From NCBI RefSeq assembly GCF_052030545.1, contig NZ_JBPDIH010000003.1, positions 558,001-622,000 of the forward strand: a stretch of DNA of 64,000 nucleotides. Reading direction: 5' to 3'. The notes under the pieces were generated by a model, which was given only the letters and a program-made list of their open reading frames with translations, was not told the origin of the DNA and did no database searches. The translations under genes were made by a program, and so were the position numbers. This document shows, piece by piece, positions 53,400 through 63,397 of this stretch (its first letter is position 1; the number at the start of each line of letters is the position of its first letter). The DNA is from CANMXU01 sp052030545 (GTDB lineage Bacteria; Pseudomonadota; Gammaproteobacteria; Enterobacterales; Alteromonadaceae).

Positions 53400-55196
53400 C
53401 TAATCGATTTGATACACAGCAATGCTTAGTGCTGGCAGAGTTACTGCTAATTTGTTCTGTTGAAGTTGAGCGTTTTGCTGGCTATTTTCGCTTTGGTAAA
53501 GCGAGGTGATTGCTTTAGCGTTTACGTCGAGTTCAACCTTTTGCTCAGTTGTTGCCGTGTTTAATACCACAACAATGTTTTGCTGCTCGCTAGTGCGTGA
53601 AAAAGCAAACATACCGGCACTGTCTTGTGCGTATAAAGTTTCGGTTTTTCCGTATCTTAACGCGTGATTTTTGATGTAAACATCAGCAAAGTCGGCAAAG
53701 GTTTTATAAAACGAGTGACTAGTATCAAAGTTATCATCAGCTGTGGTTTTATCAGTCGCTAATAAATAGTTGTCGTTATAGCTTTTAACTTTTGACGGCA
53801 TCATGTCTTGGCGGCTCGCTTGATCGCCACCTTCACCAACAAAACCTTGCTCGGCGCCGTAATAAATTACCGGAATTCCGCGACTAAAGTACATTAACGC
53901 ATGCGCTAATAATGTGCGCTGAGCTTGCTCACTTTCACTATAATTATGCGCACTTGTTTGTAGCATATGAGCAAAGCGGCCCATGTCGTGGTTACCAACA
54001 AAGGTGACTAGCTGATCAGCGCTGCTGTCTTCATCTAAATAATCTTTATCGTTAGCAAAAAGCTCTGCTAAAACATTTGTGCCTTTTTGGTCAACCAAGG
54101 CTTGCTGGGCAGCACTTTGAAAGCCAAAGTCTAATACCGACTGCATTTTACCAACGGTGGTAAACTGGCTAAGAAAAGCGCTACTTGGGTCGTACACTTC
54201 ACCAAACATGAAAAACTGAGGAATGCCTTCACTTTTTGCATGCTCTACTAATGCCGGCGCAAACTCTTGCCAAAACTCCATATTGACATGCTTAACAGTA
54301 TCAATGCGAAAGCCGTCAGGTTTAAATTCACTGATGACATTTTTGAAAATATCGGTCATGCCTTTAACCACAAACGGGTCATCGGTATTAACATCGTCAA
54401 GGCCAGAGAAGTCACCATATACGGCACTTTCGCCTTCCCAAAAGCTATCACCTTGATTGTGATAATATTTTGGATCGTTTAACCAGGCAGGGGTTTTCAC
54501 GTTTTCTTGCCCTTTAGGAATAATAGCTTGATAACCTTGTCCAGCTTCCGTTTCTGCAATAGTTTTGTAAGGACAGTCGCTACCTTGTTCCATTAACCAC
54601 TGTAAGCCATCTTCCCCATGACATGCCGGGTACTTAATTACATCAGCAGTATGGTTAGTAATAATATCAAAAAAGATCTTAATGTTTTCTTTGTGGGCCG
54701 CATCAATAAAGGCTTTTAACTCGGCATTGCTACCTAAATGCGGGTCAATTTCGGTAAAATCTAAAATCCAATACCCGTGATAACCCGCGCTGTTTGCTTG
54801 TACCGCTTGGTTACGCATTATTGGCGTCATCCAAATCGAGGTAATGCCTAGCTCTTTTAAATAAGGCAATTTTTGCTGTAAACCGTTTAGGTCACCACCA
54901 TGGTAATAGCCTTTGTGTGTTGGGTCGAAACCGCCTGCAGATAAAGGCTCGGTAGTTGAACCGTTATCGTTACTTTCGTCGCCATTGTAAAAGCGGTCTG
55001 GCATCACAAAGTAGAAAATTTCATCTTGAATATCACGCGTTAAATAGTGTGGTAAATCAGACGCATTAGCGCGCGTTTTTTCTTGAGCAACAGCGGGTGC
55101 AGAGCTGACAGTTTCAGCCGGATGACACGCTGACAACAGTACACCGGCTAATAAACTAGTCGCGAAGGTTGAGATGGTTTTAATTGTTGTTGTCAT
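53400..55196 (-). CDS. GH13 alpha-amylase lipoprotein
   Basis: A 598-residue lipoprotein with a lipobox (GVLLSAC, Cys near residue 24), so it is anchored in the envelope. The GH13 catalytic regions are in order: DIITNHTADV (region I), GFRIDTVKHV with the nucleophile Asp (II), FGEVYD with the acid Glu (III) and FVGNHDMGRF (IV). It probably cuts external or periplasmic starch and maltodextrin. Last gene of the glgP-glgB-malQ set, 9 bases after malQ. Exact specificity (alpha-amylase versus cyclomaltodextrinase-like) is not determined. Confidence 0.93.
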   Translation of the reverse strand: MTTTIKTISTFATSLLAGVLLSACHPAETVSSAPAVAQEKTRANASDLPHYLTRDIQDEIFYFVMPDRFYNGDESNDNGSTTEPLSAGGFDPTHKGYYHGGDLNGLQQKLPYLKELGITSIWMTPIMRNQAVQANSAGYHGYWILDFTEIDPHLGSNAELKAFIDAAHKENIKIFFDIITNHTADVIKYPACHGEDGLQWLMEQGSDCPYKTIAETEAGQGYQAIIPKGQENVKTPAWLNDPKYYHNQGDSFWEGESAVYGDFSGLDDVNTDDPFVVKGMTDIFKNVISEFKPDGFRIDTVKHVNMEFWQEFAPALVEHAKSEGIPQFFMFGEVYDPSSAFLSQFTTVGKMQSVLDFGFQSAAQQALVDQKGTNVLAELFANDKDYLDEDSSADQLVTFVGNHDMGRFAHMLQTSAHNYSESEQAQRTLLAHALMYFSRGIPVIYYGAEQGFVGEGGDQASRQDMMPSKVKSYNDNYLLATDKTTADDNFDTSHSFYKTFADFADVYIKNHALRYGKTETLYAQDSAGMFAFSRTSEQQNIVVVLNTATTEQKVELDVNAKAITSLYQSENSQQNAQLQQNKLAVTLPALSIAVYQID

Positions 55197-55205
55197 CTGG
55201 TTTTC

Positions 55206-57377
55206 CTATACGTTACGTGGTCGAGCTTTTTGCATTAATTGTGCAAGACTTTCAACTGAAGAGGTTTGCCATAATTCGGCTAAGTTTACCGGCAATTTTT
55301 GACGCCAGTTCGGGTGTTCGTCAATCGTGCCTGGAATATTAACTTGTTCTTTAATCTCAAGTGCATCTTCTAATGGAATGAGTTGAATATGGCTCGGCGC
55401 TAGCGCTAAATATTCTTGTACCGCAAGCGATAACGCACTGTTGGCGACTGCTGGCATAGCTTGTGGCGCATCTTCTGGTGCTAATACATTGAGATCAGTC
55501 AACGCTGCCAATAGGCATTGTCGCTCATCAACACGCGCTTTACGCTCTGCTGGACCCATTTCATTATCTGGGTATAAATGTAAATTCTGACGCCATTGTA
55601 AATCGCGACCTTGCCACCAACCGGATAAAGTCGGTAAATCGTGGGTTGATACTGTCACCATAGATTGGGCAGGATATAATTCTGGGCGCATAAATAAGCC
55701 CGACTCCCAGGTTTCAAAAAACAAGACTTTGTACGAAAGCAAACCGGCACTTTCCATGATCTCGCCAAAACCTTCTGGCACTGTCCCTAAATCTTCACCA
55801 ATAACGACACATTCACTGCGTTGCGACTCAAGCGCAATAATACGTAAAATACTTTCTAGCGGAAAGGTAATATAAACCCCTTCGTCTGCTGCCATCCCCG
55901 GGGCAACCCAATATTGACGCATCAAACCTAAAATGTGGTCAATGCGTAATGCACCTGCATATTGCATATTGCTACGCAGCGCTTTAACTAAAGGTAAAAA
56001 CCCTTGTTCTTGCAGCGCTACTGGATTGATTGGCGTTAAACCCCAGTCTTGACCTAAAACATTCATCGCATCAGGCGGCGCGCCAACGGCAGCACCAGCA
56101 ACATAGACGTCTTTATCTGACCAAACATCAACACCTGAACCATCACAACCGACAGCTAAATCTAAGTATAAACCAATTGGCATACCTTGCGCTTTTGCCG
56201 TATCACGCACATCGGATAGTTGACGATGCGCAAGCCATTGTAAAAACGCAAAATAATCAATGCGCTGACGATGACTTTGTTGAAACTCTTTTACCGCAGC
56301 ACTGTTCGGTTGCTGGTACGCTTGTGGCCATGCGCTCCAACCAAACGCATGTTCATCGAGTGAGCGAAAGTGTTCATAAAGCGCGTCGAAAGTGGTTAGC
56401 TTAAGTAAGTCTTGACCTTGTTGGGCTTTAAAGTCGCTAAATTCTTGCGCAAGTTCAGTTTTTGCATTGCTTGAAAAATCAGTAAATAATAATTCGAGCA
56501 CTTGGTACTTAACGTCAGCTACCGCAGGGTAATCGATAAGCTCAGTCGTTTTAGCAAAATTCACTTTCGCTTGAAATGCGTCACTCGCTACTAACTCTTG
56601 TGCTTTTTGACAATCGCGATAATTAGGCACTTGCGTAACGTCAATGTACATAGTGTTCAAAAAACAACGACTTGTCGGTGAATACGGGCTGCGATGTGCC
56701 GGATTATTTTGATACAAAGGATGCAACGGATTTAAGCCAATAACCGACGCTTGCTGCTCTGCCGATTTTTTCACTAAGGCTTTTAAATCGCCAAAATCAC
56801 CCATGCCCCAATTATTATCGCTGCGCAGTGAATAAAGTTGCGCGGCATAACCCCACACTTTCTCTTTGCTCGCTTGCTCTGGGCGGTAACATTTTTGTGG
56901 TGCATAAATCAGCGGACAAGTTGCCGTTTGCTTACCAAAAGACACGGTTAGCTGATGATAGCCTTGCGCAAGGCTAGGTAATGGCATTTGGTACTTGGTA
57001 AACTCAGCCGTGGCTAAATGGGTTTGCTCAGTGGCAACTAAATCAGCAATGAACGAGCTGCCATGAATTTGTTCGCCATGTTCGGTGGTAATTTGCCAGT
57101 CAATTTTCTTTACAGGTTCGCTTGGTAAACTCACTAAAATGTGATGCTGACTTTGCTCTAATTTCGCAATGTGAACCGGCGGCAATAGATTTCGCCATGA
57201 ACTTTCTTGTAAATCTCTAATACTGGCCTGCAATGCATTGTCGCAGCTTAAATCATAACCCATCGCAGTTAATAACGACTGGCGAGCTTGATCTTTGGCG
57301 AACACTTCACGGCCAAAGCAGTCTAGGTAGCTTGCATGAAACCCTACTAGTTCTGCTAATTTTTCAATCAAATTCAT
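55206..57377 (-). CDS. malQ: MalQ, 4-alpha-glucanotransferase (amylomaltase)
   Basis: A 723-residue GH77 enzyme that transfers maltosyl and longer units between maltodextrins, making chains long enough for the phosphorylase. An N-terminal beta-rich extension (about 1-150) is followed by the catalytic barrel with SPYSPTSRCFLNTMYID, the nucleophile region LRIDHILGLMRQYW, GEDLGTVPEGFGEIM with the acid Glu, and STHDLPTLSGWW. Complete. It lies between glgB (114 bases upstream) and the amylase gene. Confidence 0.96.
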   Translation of the reverse strand: MNLIEKLAELVGFHASYLDCFGREVFAKDQARQSLLTAMGYDLSCDNALQASIRDLQESSWRNLLPPVHIAKLEQSQHHILVSLPSEPVKKIDWQITTEHGEQIHGSSFIADLVATEQTHLATAEFTKYQMPLPSLAQGYHQLTVSFGKQTATCPLIYAPQKCYRPEQASKEKVWGYAAQLYSLRSDNNWGMGDFGDLKALVKKSAEQQASVIGLNPLHPLYQNNPAHRSPYSPTSRCFLNTMYIDVTQVPNYRDCQKAQELVASDAFQAKVNFAKTTELIDYPAVADVKYQVLELLFTDFSSNAKTELAQEFSDFKAQQGQDLLKLTTFDALYEHFRSLDEHAFGWSAWPQAYQQPNSAAVKEFQQSHRQRIDYFAFLQWLAHRQLSDVRDTAKAQGMPIGLYLDLAVGCDGSGVDVWSDKDVYVAGAAVGAPPDAMNVLGQDWGLTPINPVALQEQGFLPLVKALRSNMQYAGALRIDHILGLMRQYWVAPGMAADEGVYITFPLESILRIIALESQRSECVVIGEDLGTVPEGFGEIMESAGLLSYKVLFFETWESGLFMRPELYPAQSMVTVSTHDLPTLSGWWQGRDLQWRQNLHLYPDNEMGPAERKARVDERQCLLAALTDLNVLAPEDAPQAMPAVANSALSLAVQEYLALAPSHIQLIPLEDALEIKEQVNIPGTIDEHPNWRQKLPVNLAELWQTSSVESLAQLMQKARPRNV

Positions 57378-57491
57378 GTTATCTCTTCTCTTTGCTTTTT
57401 GCGTTGCTTAGTAGCCACGCGTTTATTATTTATTAATGTCTATTTTTGGTTTAATTTTCTAATTGGTTATGTTGCTATCGGTTTTCAGCTA

Positions 57492-59465
57492 TCAGTTTTC
57501 TTCTTTGTGTTTCCTGCCATCTGTTTCTTTTAAAGCAAACATCAAGGTACTTAACGGCGGTACGGTAATCGTTAATCGATGCGGCTGGCCTTGATAAGGT
57601 TTATTTTGACTACTCAGTGTCGATAAATTTTGCTGATCACTGCCGCCATAAGCTTGCAAGTCAGAGTTAAATATCTCGTGATAGTCTCCTGTGCTTGGCA
57701 CGCCAATATCAAAATGATGATGGCATTGTTCGGTAAAATTACAGATGACAATGACAGGTTCGGTGCCGCTCTCGCCAAAACGAATAAAGCTATAAATTGA
57801 TTGCTGTGCATTTTGATGATCGAGCCATAAAAACCCGTCGCTTTGGCAGTCTTTTTGATGCAAAGCTGGAGTAGTGCGATAAAGGTTATTTAATGCTTTT
57901 ACCGTTTTTTGCACGCCGCTATGCCAATGAATATCAAGCTGATGCCAGTCGAGTTCTTGGTCGTGGTTCCATTCTTTGCCTTGCGCAAATTCACCGCCCA
58001 TAAAGAGTAGTTTTTTGCCCGGATGTGCCCACATAAAACCAAAATAAGCGCGCAAATTAGCAAACTGTTGCCATGCATCGCCCGGCATTTTGGCGATAAG
58101 CGAACCTTTGCCATGCACCACTTCGTCGTGACTTAACGGTAAAACGAAGTTTTCATTAAAGGCGTACACTAAGCCAAAGGTCAGTTCTTGATGATGATGT
58201 TGACGATGCACAGCTTCGCGCTGCATATAACGTAAACTGTCGTTCATCCAGCCCATGTTCCATTTAAAACCAAAACCTAAACCACCGGCATGCGTTGGCG
58301 CAGAAACACCCGGCCATGAAGTTGATTCTTCAGCCACCGAAAAAGTGCCGGGATAATTCAAATACAGCTCTTCATTAAAGTGCTGTAAAAACTCAACTGC
58401 CTCAAGGTTTTCACGACCGCCATGAATATTTGGCGTCCATTGACCATCACCGCGGCTGTAGTCGAGATACAACATAGAGGCAACCGCATCAACGCGAATG
58501 CCGTCGACATGAAAGCGATCAAGCCAATGCATGGCACTGGCTCTTAAAAAGTTAGTGACTTGCACACTTTCATAGTTATAAATCAACGTATTCCAGTCTG
58601 GATGAAAGCCTTTTTGCAGATCGTGGTGTTCATATAAATGACTACCATCAAATTGCACTAAACCATGGGCGTCGTTAGGAAAGTGCCCCGGCACCCAATC
58701 AATCAAAACGCCAATTTCTGCTTGGTGACATTGGTCGATAAAATATTGGAAGTCGCTGGCATTACCAAATCTTGCGCTAGGCGCAAATAAACCGACCGGC
58801 TGATAACCCCATGAGCCATCAAATGGATGTTCACTAATGGGAAGTAGCTGAATATGAGTAAAACCCATGTCGAGTACGTAAGGAATAAGCTGATCGGCAA
58901 TGGTGCGATAATTAAGAAATTCATTGTCAGCGCCGCGTCGCCACGAGCCTAAATGCACTTCGTAAATTGAAATGGCTGCGTCTCGACGGTTCCGTTCACC
59001 GCGTTTTGCTAGCCAGGCTTGATCTTGCCAAGCAAAATCAGGTTCGCTTGAAACCACACTGGCGGTATCTGGGCGATACTGCATTTGCACGGCAAACGGA
59101 TCTGCTTTATCAGCAAGTTGCTCGCCTTGTAGTGTGATAATTTGAAATTTATATAACGCGCCTTGCTTAACACCGGCAACAAACAGCGACCAATAGCCGC
59201 TATCGCCAATATTATTAAGACAATGCTGTTCACCTTGCCAGTGATTAAAGTCGCCGATAACAGCAACCGAACGGGCATTTGGCGCCCACACTGAAAAGGT
59301 GCAACCTGATTGCGTTTTACCGTTAATTACAGCACTTGTTAAATGCGCGCCCAAACACTGATAAGGCTTAGTATGCTTACCTTGACTCAACAGCCCAATA
59401 TCAGCCACGCTCAATAAAGGCGTTGCTGATACCAGCTGCTTGTCGTTGCGTTTAGCGCGGCTCAT
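57492..59465 (-). CDS. glgB: GlgB, 1,4-alpha-glucan branching enzyme
   Basis: A 657-residue GH13 branching enzyme forming alpha-1,6 branches in glycogen. A CBM48 domain (SVWAPNARSVAVIGDFNHWQ, about 58-77) precedes the catalytic barrel: DWVPGHFPNDAHGL, the nucleophile site GIRVDAVASMLYLDYSR, the acid Glu in VAEESTSWPG and LSHDEVVHGKGSL. It lacks the longer N-terminal module of the enteric enzyme. ATG lies 7 bases past the glgP stop, so the two are coupled. Confidence 0.97.
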   Translation of the reverse strand: MSRAKRNDKQLVSATPLLSVADIGLLSQGKHTKPYQCLGAHLTSAVINGKTQSGCTFSVWAPNARSVAVIGDFNHWQGEQHCLNNIGDSGYWSLFVAGVKQGALYKFQIITLQGEQLADKADPFAVQMQYRPDTASVVSSEPDFAWQDQAWLAKRGERNRRDAAISIYEVHLGSWRRGADNEFLNYRTIADQLIPYVLDMGFTHIQLLPISEHPFDGSWGYQPVGLFAPSARFGNASDFQYFIDQCHQAEIGVLIDWVPGHFPNDAHGLVQFDGSHLYEHHDLQKGFHPDWNTLIYNYESVQVTNFLRASAMHWLDRFHVDGIRVDAVASMLYLDYSRGDGQWTPNIHGGRENLEAVEFLQHFNEELYLNYPGTFSVAEESTSWPGVSAPTHAGGLGFGFKWNMGWMNDSLRYMQREAVHRQHHHQELTFGLVYAFNENFVLPLSHDEVVHGKGSLIAKMPGDAWQQFANLRAYFGFMWAHPGKKLLFMGGEFAQGKEWNHDQELDWHQLDIHWHSGVQKTVKALNNLYRTTPALHQKDCQSDGFLWLDHQNAQQSIYSFIRFGESGTEPVIVICNFTEQCHHHFDIGVPSTGDYHEIFNSDLQAYGGSDQQNLSTLSSQNKPYQGQPHRLTITVPPLSTLMFALKETDGRKHKEEN

Positions 59466-59472
59466 GTGGTAA

Positions 59473-61986
59473 CTACTTCGCTATTTGGCCAGCATTAAGC
59501 TGCCAAATATTATTAACGTAGTCTTCAATCGAGCGATCTGAGTTAAATTTACCCATTAATGCTGTATTGAGTATCGCCATACGCGCCCATTTTTTCGGTT
59601 GCTGATAAGCAAGGTCTAATGCTTGATGCGCGTCAGAGTACGACTGAAAATCAGCCAATACTTTGTATGGGTCGCCGCCCGCTAACAAGCTTTCTTTAAG
59701 CGCTGATAATTCACCAGCATGACCTGGAGTAAAGTAATCGCTATCTAACCAATCTAAACACGCTTTAATTTCTTCATTGTTTTGATAATACTGATGCGAG
59801 TCGTAGCCATTAGCGTTAAGTGCTTTAACTTCATCAACGGTTAAACCAAAAATAAAGATATTGTCGTCGCCCACTTCTTCGGCAATTTCGATATTGGCAC
59901 CGTCAAGCGTACCAATCGTTACCGCGCCGTTAAGTGCGAGCTTCATATTACCGGTACCCGACGCTTCTTTACCTGCAGTTGAGATTTGCTCTGATACATC
60001 TGCTGCTGGAATAATTTTTTCCGCAAGACTGACGCGATAGTTAGGTAAAAACACCACTTTAAGCTTGTCTTGAATACGGGCGTCGTTGTTAATTTTTTCA
60101 GCAATTTTATTGGTGGCGTAAATAATTTCTTTCGCCAACTTATAGCCAGGTGCGGCTTTAGCGCCGAAGATAAATACGCGCGGCTGCATTGGCAATTCAG
60201 GATTTGCCAATAAACGGCGGTACAAGGCTAAAATATGCAATAAGTTTAAGTGCTGGCGTTTGTATTCATGCAGGCGTTTAATTTGCACGTCAAAAATTGC
60301 GTCTGGGCTGACGGTCACGCCAGTTAACTTTTTAATTTCAGCAGTGAGTACTTCTTTGTTTTTGCGCTTTATTGCCATGAATTCTTGTTGGAATTTGGCA
60401 TCATCAGCTTGTGCCGCCAGTGCAGACAGCGAGGTTAATTCTTTTGCCCAATCACCACTGATATTTTTATCAAGCAAATCAGCCAGCAGCGGGTTACACG
60501 CTTTTAACCAACGACGTGGCGTAATACCATTGGTGACGTTGGTTAATTTGGTTGGCCATAACTGGTGAAATTCTGGGAATAAATCTTTTTTCACTAAATC
60601 AGAGTGAATTTGTGCAACACCATTCACTTTATGAGCGGTAACAACACATAAGTGCGCCATGCGAACTTTACGCTGATAACCATTGTGCTCATCAGCTTCT
60701 TCAATTAATGACAGTTTACGACGCATTTCATCATCGCCCGGCCACTGTTTTGAAACTTCATCATTTAAAAACGCTTCGTTAATACGGTACAAAATCGTTA
60801 AATGGCGTGGTAATACGCGCTCAAATAACGCTACCGACCATTTTTCTAACGCTTCTGGTAACAGCGTATGGTTGGTATACGCAAACACTTGCTGACATAA
60901 CGCCCATGCATTGTCCCAAGCAAAATGGTGCTCATCGACCAAAACGCGCATCAATTCTAAAATGGCAATAGTTGGGTGAGTATCGTTTAATTGAATTGCC
61001 ACTTTGGAGGCAAACAATTCACTGTCAAGTTCCGCAAGTTTGCCATGGTTAATTTCAAATCGAGCAATAATGTCTTTAATTGAACACGCACAGAAAAAAT
61101 ACTGCTGGATAAAACGTAATTCTTGACCGGCAGGGTGCTCGTCATTGGGGTACAATAATTTAGAGACGGTTTCTGCTTGTACTTGTTGATCGAGGGCTTG
61201 CAGATAATTACCCTGATTGAATAAGTCCCAATCAAGCGCGTGATCAGCACGACATTCCCATAAACGTAAGACATTAACGGTATCGCTGTGGTAGCCAACA
61301 ATTGGCACATCCCAAGGTACACCTTTTAAATGTTTACCTTCATGCCACACCATTTCACTGCTGCCGTCGGCTTGAAATACTTGCTCAACATGACCATAAA
61401 GCGGCACTAATTGGCTAGACTGCGGACGACACACTTCCCACGGGCTACCAAATTCACGCCACATATCTGGAGCTTCGATTTGACGACCGTTATCAAACGA
61501 CTGCTCAAATAAGCCGTGTTGATAATGAATACCATAACCCATGGCGTTGTAATCTAAGGTTGCTAGCGAGTCTAAAAAACATGCCGCTAGTCGGCCTAAA
61601 CCGCCATTACCTAGCGCAAGGTCTGCACCTTGTTCGCATAAGTCGGCTAACTCATAACCCATGTCTTTTAAGGCTTGTTCGGTATTTTGATACAACCCCA
61701 AATTGTGTAAATTGTTTGATAGCAGGCGACCCATTAAATATTCAAGTGACAAGTAGTTAACACTTTTATGATCGTCTTTTTGTTGCTGCTGTTTCGTTGC
61801 TTCGAGCTTTTTAACAATAATGTCATTTAACGCAAGCGACGTTGCTTTCCACATGGCTTGGTGGTTTTCAACATGAGAGCCGTCACCTAAGGTAAACTGC
61901 AAATGATGCTCGATGAGCTTTTTCAACTCAGAGCTGCTAGGAGAGGTTGCGCTAACTTTATTTTGTTTTTTCATTTTTGTAACCAT
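59473..61986 (-). CDS. glgP: GlgP, glycogen/maltodextrin phosphorylase
   Basis: An 837-residue PLP-dependent GT35 phosphorylase releasing glucose-1-phosphate from alpha-glucans. The PLP lysine is in the signature EASGTGNMKLALNGAVTIGT. YLSLEYLMGRLLSNNL and GNGGLGRLAACFLDSLATLD are diagnostic N-terminal motifs. Complete. First gene of the glgP-glgB-malQ-amylase set; no glgC or glgA is in the window, so the cluster as seen serves breakdown and remodelling. Its upstream region carries two LacI-type operators. Confidence 0.97.
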   Translation of the reverse strand: MVTKMKKQNKVSATSPSSSELKKLIEHHLQFTLGDGSHVENHQAMWKATSLALNDIIVKKLEATKQQQQKDDHKSVNYLSLEYLMGRLLSNNLHNLGLYQNTEQALKDMGYELADLCEQGADLALGNGGLGRLAACFLDSLATLDYNAMGYGIHYQHGLFEQSFDNGRQIEAPDMWREFGSPWEVCRPQSSQLVPLYGHVEQVFQADGSSEMVWHEGKHLKGVPWDVPIVGYHSDTVNVLRLWECRADHALDWDLFNQGNYLQALDQQVQAETVSKLLYPNDEHPAGQELRFIQQYFFCACSIKDIIARFEINHGKLAELDSELFASKVAIQLNDTHPTIAILELMRVLVDEHHFAWDNAWALCQQVFAYTNHTLLPEALEKWSVALFERVLPRHLTILYRINEAFLNDEVSKQWPGDDEMRRKLSLIEEADEHNGYQRKVRMAHLCVVTAHKVNGVAQIHSDLVKKDLFPEFHQLWPTKLTNVTNGITPRRWLKACNPLLADLLDKNISGDWAKELTSLSALAAQADDAKFQQEFMAIKRKNKEVLTAEIKKLTGVTVSPDAIFDVQIKRLHEYKRQHLNLLHILALYRRLLANPELPMQPRVFIFGAKAAPGYKLAKEIIYATNKIAEKINNDARIQDKLKVVFLPNYRVSLAEKIIPAADVSEQISTAGKEASGTGNMKLALNGAVTIGTLDGANIEIAEEVGDDNIFIFGLTVDEVKALNANGYDSHQYYQNNEEIKACLDWLDSDYFTPGHAGELSALKESLLAGGDPYKVLADFQSYSDAHQALDLAYQQPKKWARMAILNTALMGKFNSDRSIEDYVNNIWQLNAGQIAK

Positions 61987-62121
61987 GAGACTTCTAACTC
62001 TTGTTTTTCGGTAACCTGATTACCGGTAAATTTCTTTTTCTTGCGAAAACTTTTATTGCCAACACGTTGGCTTTATCAACTGCTAATTCATGACAGTTGT
62101 TTGTTATATATCCTTTACTAA

Positions 62122-62149
62122 ATTATGCCGATGTCAGTATTAAGGGCAA
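62122..62149 (-). promoter_or_regulatory. Putative promoter of the glgP operon
   Basis: On the minus strand TTGCCC (-35, 62144-62149), a 16-base spacer and CATAAT (-10, 62122-62127). Operator site 1 lies immediately upstream of the -35 element. Confidence 0.45.
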
Positions 62150-62154
62150 TGTTC

Positions 62155-62168
62155 TACATACGTATGCA
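62155..62168. promoter_or_regulatory. LacI-type operator, site 1
   Basis: TACATACGTATGCA matches the site 2 palindrome at 13 of 14 positions and has the central CG typical of LacI-family operators. It adjoins the putative glgP -35 element. Confidence 0.7.
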
Positions 62169-62194
62169 TCGTAGTAAAAAGGGCTAAATTGCCA

Positions 62195-62208
62195 TGCATA
62201 CGTATGCA
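62195..62208. promoter_or_regulatory. LacI-type operator, site 2
   Basis: TGCATACGTATGCA is a perfect 14-bp palindrome with a central CG. It lies 40 bp centre to centre from site 1, about four helical turns, so bound dimers would face the same side of the DNA. Located between glgP and the divergent LacI-type gene, its probable regulator. Confidence 0.78.
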
Positions 62209-62368
62209 AATCGGTGAGATTTGTCACTAAAATTCAACTTCGCCAAATTCGAGCTAAGTTATTTGTTCGTTAAAATTTTGCTGTACAAACTTGAGACACA
62301 TTAAAAGTTGTACATAAGAATTGACCTCGGTTACTATCAACTAAGAAGTTGCTATAAATGAGTTTTAT

Positions 62369-63391
62369 GTGAAGTCTAAACAAACATCTTTTGACATTGC
62401 CTATCGGGCTGGTGTTTCGCAATCGACCGTTTCACGCGCCTTGCGAAATAGTCCGCTAGTAAACGAAGAAACACGTCGTCGTGTGCAAGCCATCGCAAAA
62501 GAGCTCAACTATAAAGTTGATAAAAATGCTAGCAGCTTACGCACTCAACAAAGTGGTACTTTGGCATTATTACTGTTCGAAGACCCAACCAATGACGACT
62601 CGTTAATCAATCCATTTTTTATGTCGATGCTAGGCAGTATTACCCGCGCATGTGCTAATAAAGGCTACGATTTATTAGTCTCTTTTCAGCAAATGAGCGA
62701 CGACTGGCATGCTGACTTTGAAGACACCCGTAAAGCCGACGGTATTATTTTATTAGGCTACGGCGATTACACTGACTATGAAGAAAAACTCATTCAACTG
62801 ATTGAACAAGACACGTGTTTTGTCCGCTGGGGCGCCGAAGTAAAAGAACTACCGGTTACCTCAGTTGGTTGTAATAACTTACATGGTGGTTACCAGCTTA
62901 CCGAACATGTGATCAACAATGGTCGTAAAAACTTTGCTTTTATTGGCGGCGTAACCAGCGGTTCGCCTGAGTTTTTAGATCGCTATTTAGGACATTGCAA
63001 AGCGATAGAAAATCATCACTTAGTGGTTGATAAAAGTTTGCAGGTTGATGCGGTGTCTACCGAAGACTCGGGTTACCAAGCGGTACTAAGATTAATCGAA
63101 CAAGGTAAAAAATTCGATGCCTTAATGGGAGCAAGTGACTTAATTGCCTTAGGCGCTATGAGAGCACTACAGGATAACGGTTATCGCGTACCAGAAGATG
63201 TTGCCGTGATCGGCTTTGACGATATTCCGATTGCCAGTTATACCTTTCCACCACTAACCACCGCCAAACAAGACACCTTACGTGCCGGCGAATTATTGGT
63301 AGAAAAACTCCTGCAATTAGTGAACGGCGAAGTAGCTGAAACAAAATTAATGACCACAGAATTAGTGATCAGAAAATCCTGCGGTAGTTAA
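62369..63391 (+). CDS. LacI-family transcriptional regulator of alpha-glucan genes
   Basis: A 340-residue LacI/GalR regulator. The N-terminal helix-turn-helix (FDIAYRAGVSQSTVSRALRN, about 8-27) and hinge helix are followed by a periplasmic-binding-like sugar domain with FDALMGASDLIALGAMRAL and VPEDVAVIGFDDIPIASYTF. The start is GTG at 62369. Divergent transcription from the glgP-glgB-malQ-amylase set and the two operators between them suggest it controls that operon and itself. Effector (maltose, glucose or another) unknown. Confidence 0.93.
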   Translation: MKSKQTSFDIAYRAGVSQSTVSRALRNSPLVNEETRRRVQAIAKELNYKVDKNASSLRTQQSGTLALLLFEDPTNDDSLINPFFMSMLGSITRACANKGYDLLVSFQQMSDDWHADFEDTRKADGIILLGYGDYTDYEEKLIQLIEQDTCFVRWGAEVKELPVTSVGCNNLHGGYQLTEHVINNGRKNFAFIGGVTSGSPEFLDRYLGHCKAIENHHLVVDKSLQVDAVSTEDSGYQAVLRLIEQGKKFDALMGASDLIALGAMRALQDNGYRVPEDVAVIGFDDIPIASYTFPPLTTAKQDTLRAGELLVEKLLQLVNGEVAETKLMTTELVIRKSCGS

Positions 63392-63397
63392 GCTGTG

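Noticed and set aside
53192..53509. Plus-strand open frame of 105 codons
   Set aside because: Composed of repeat module B and the antisense of the amylase 3' end.
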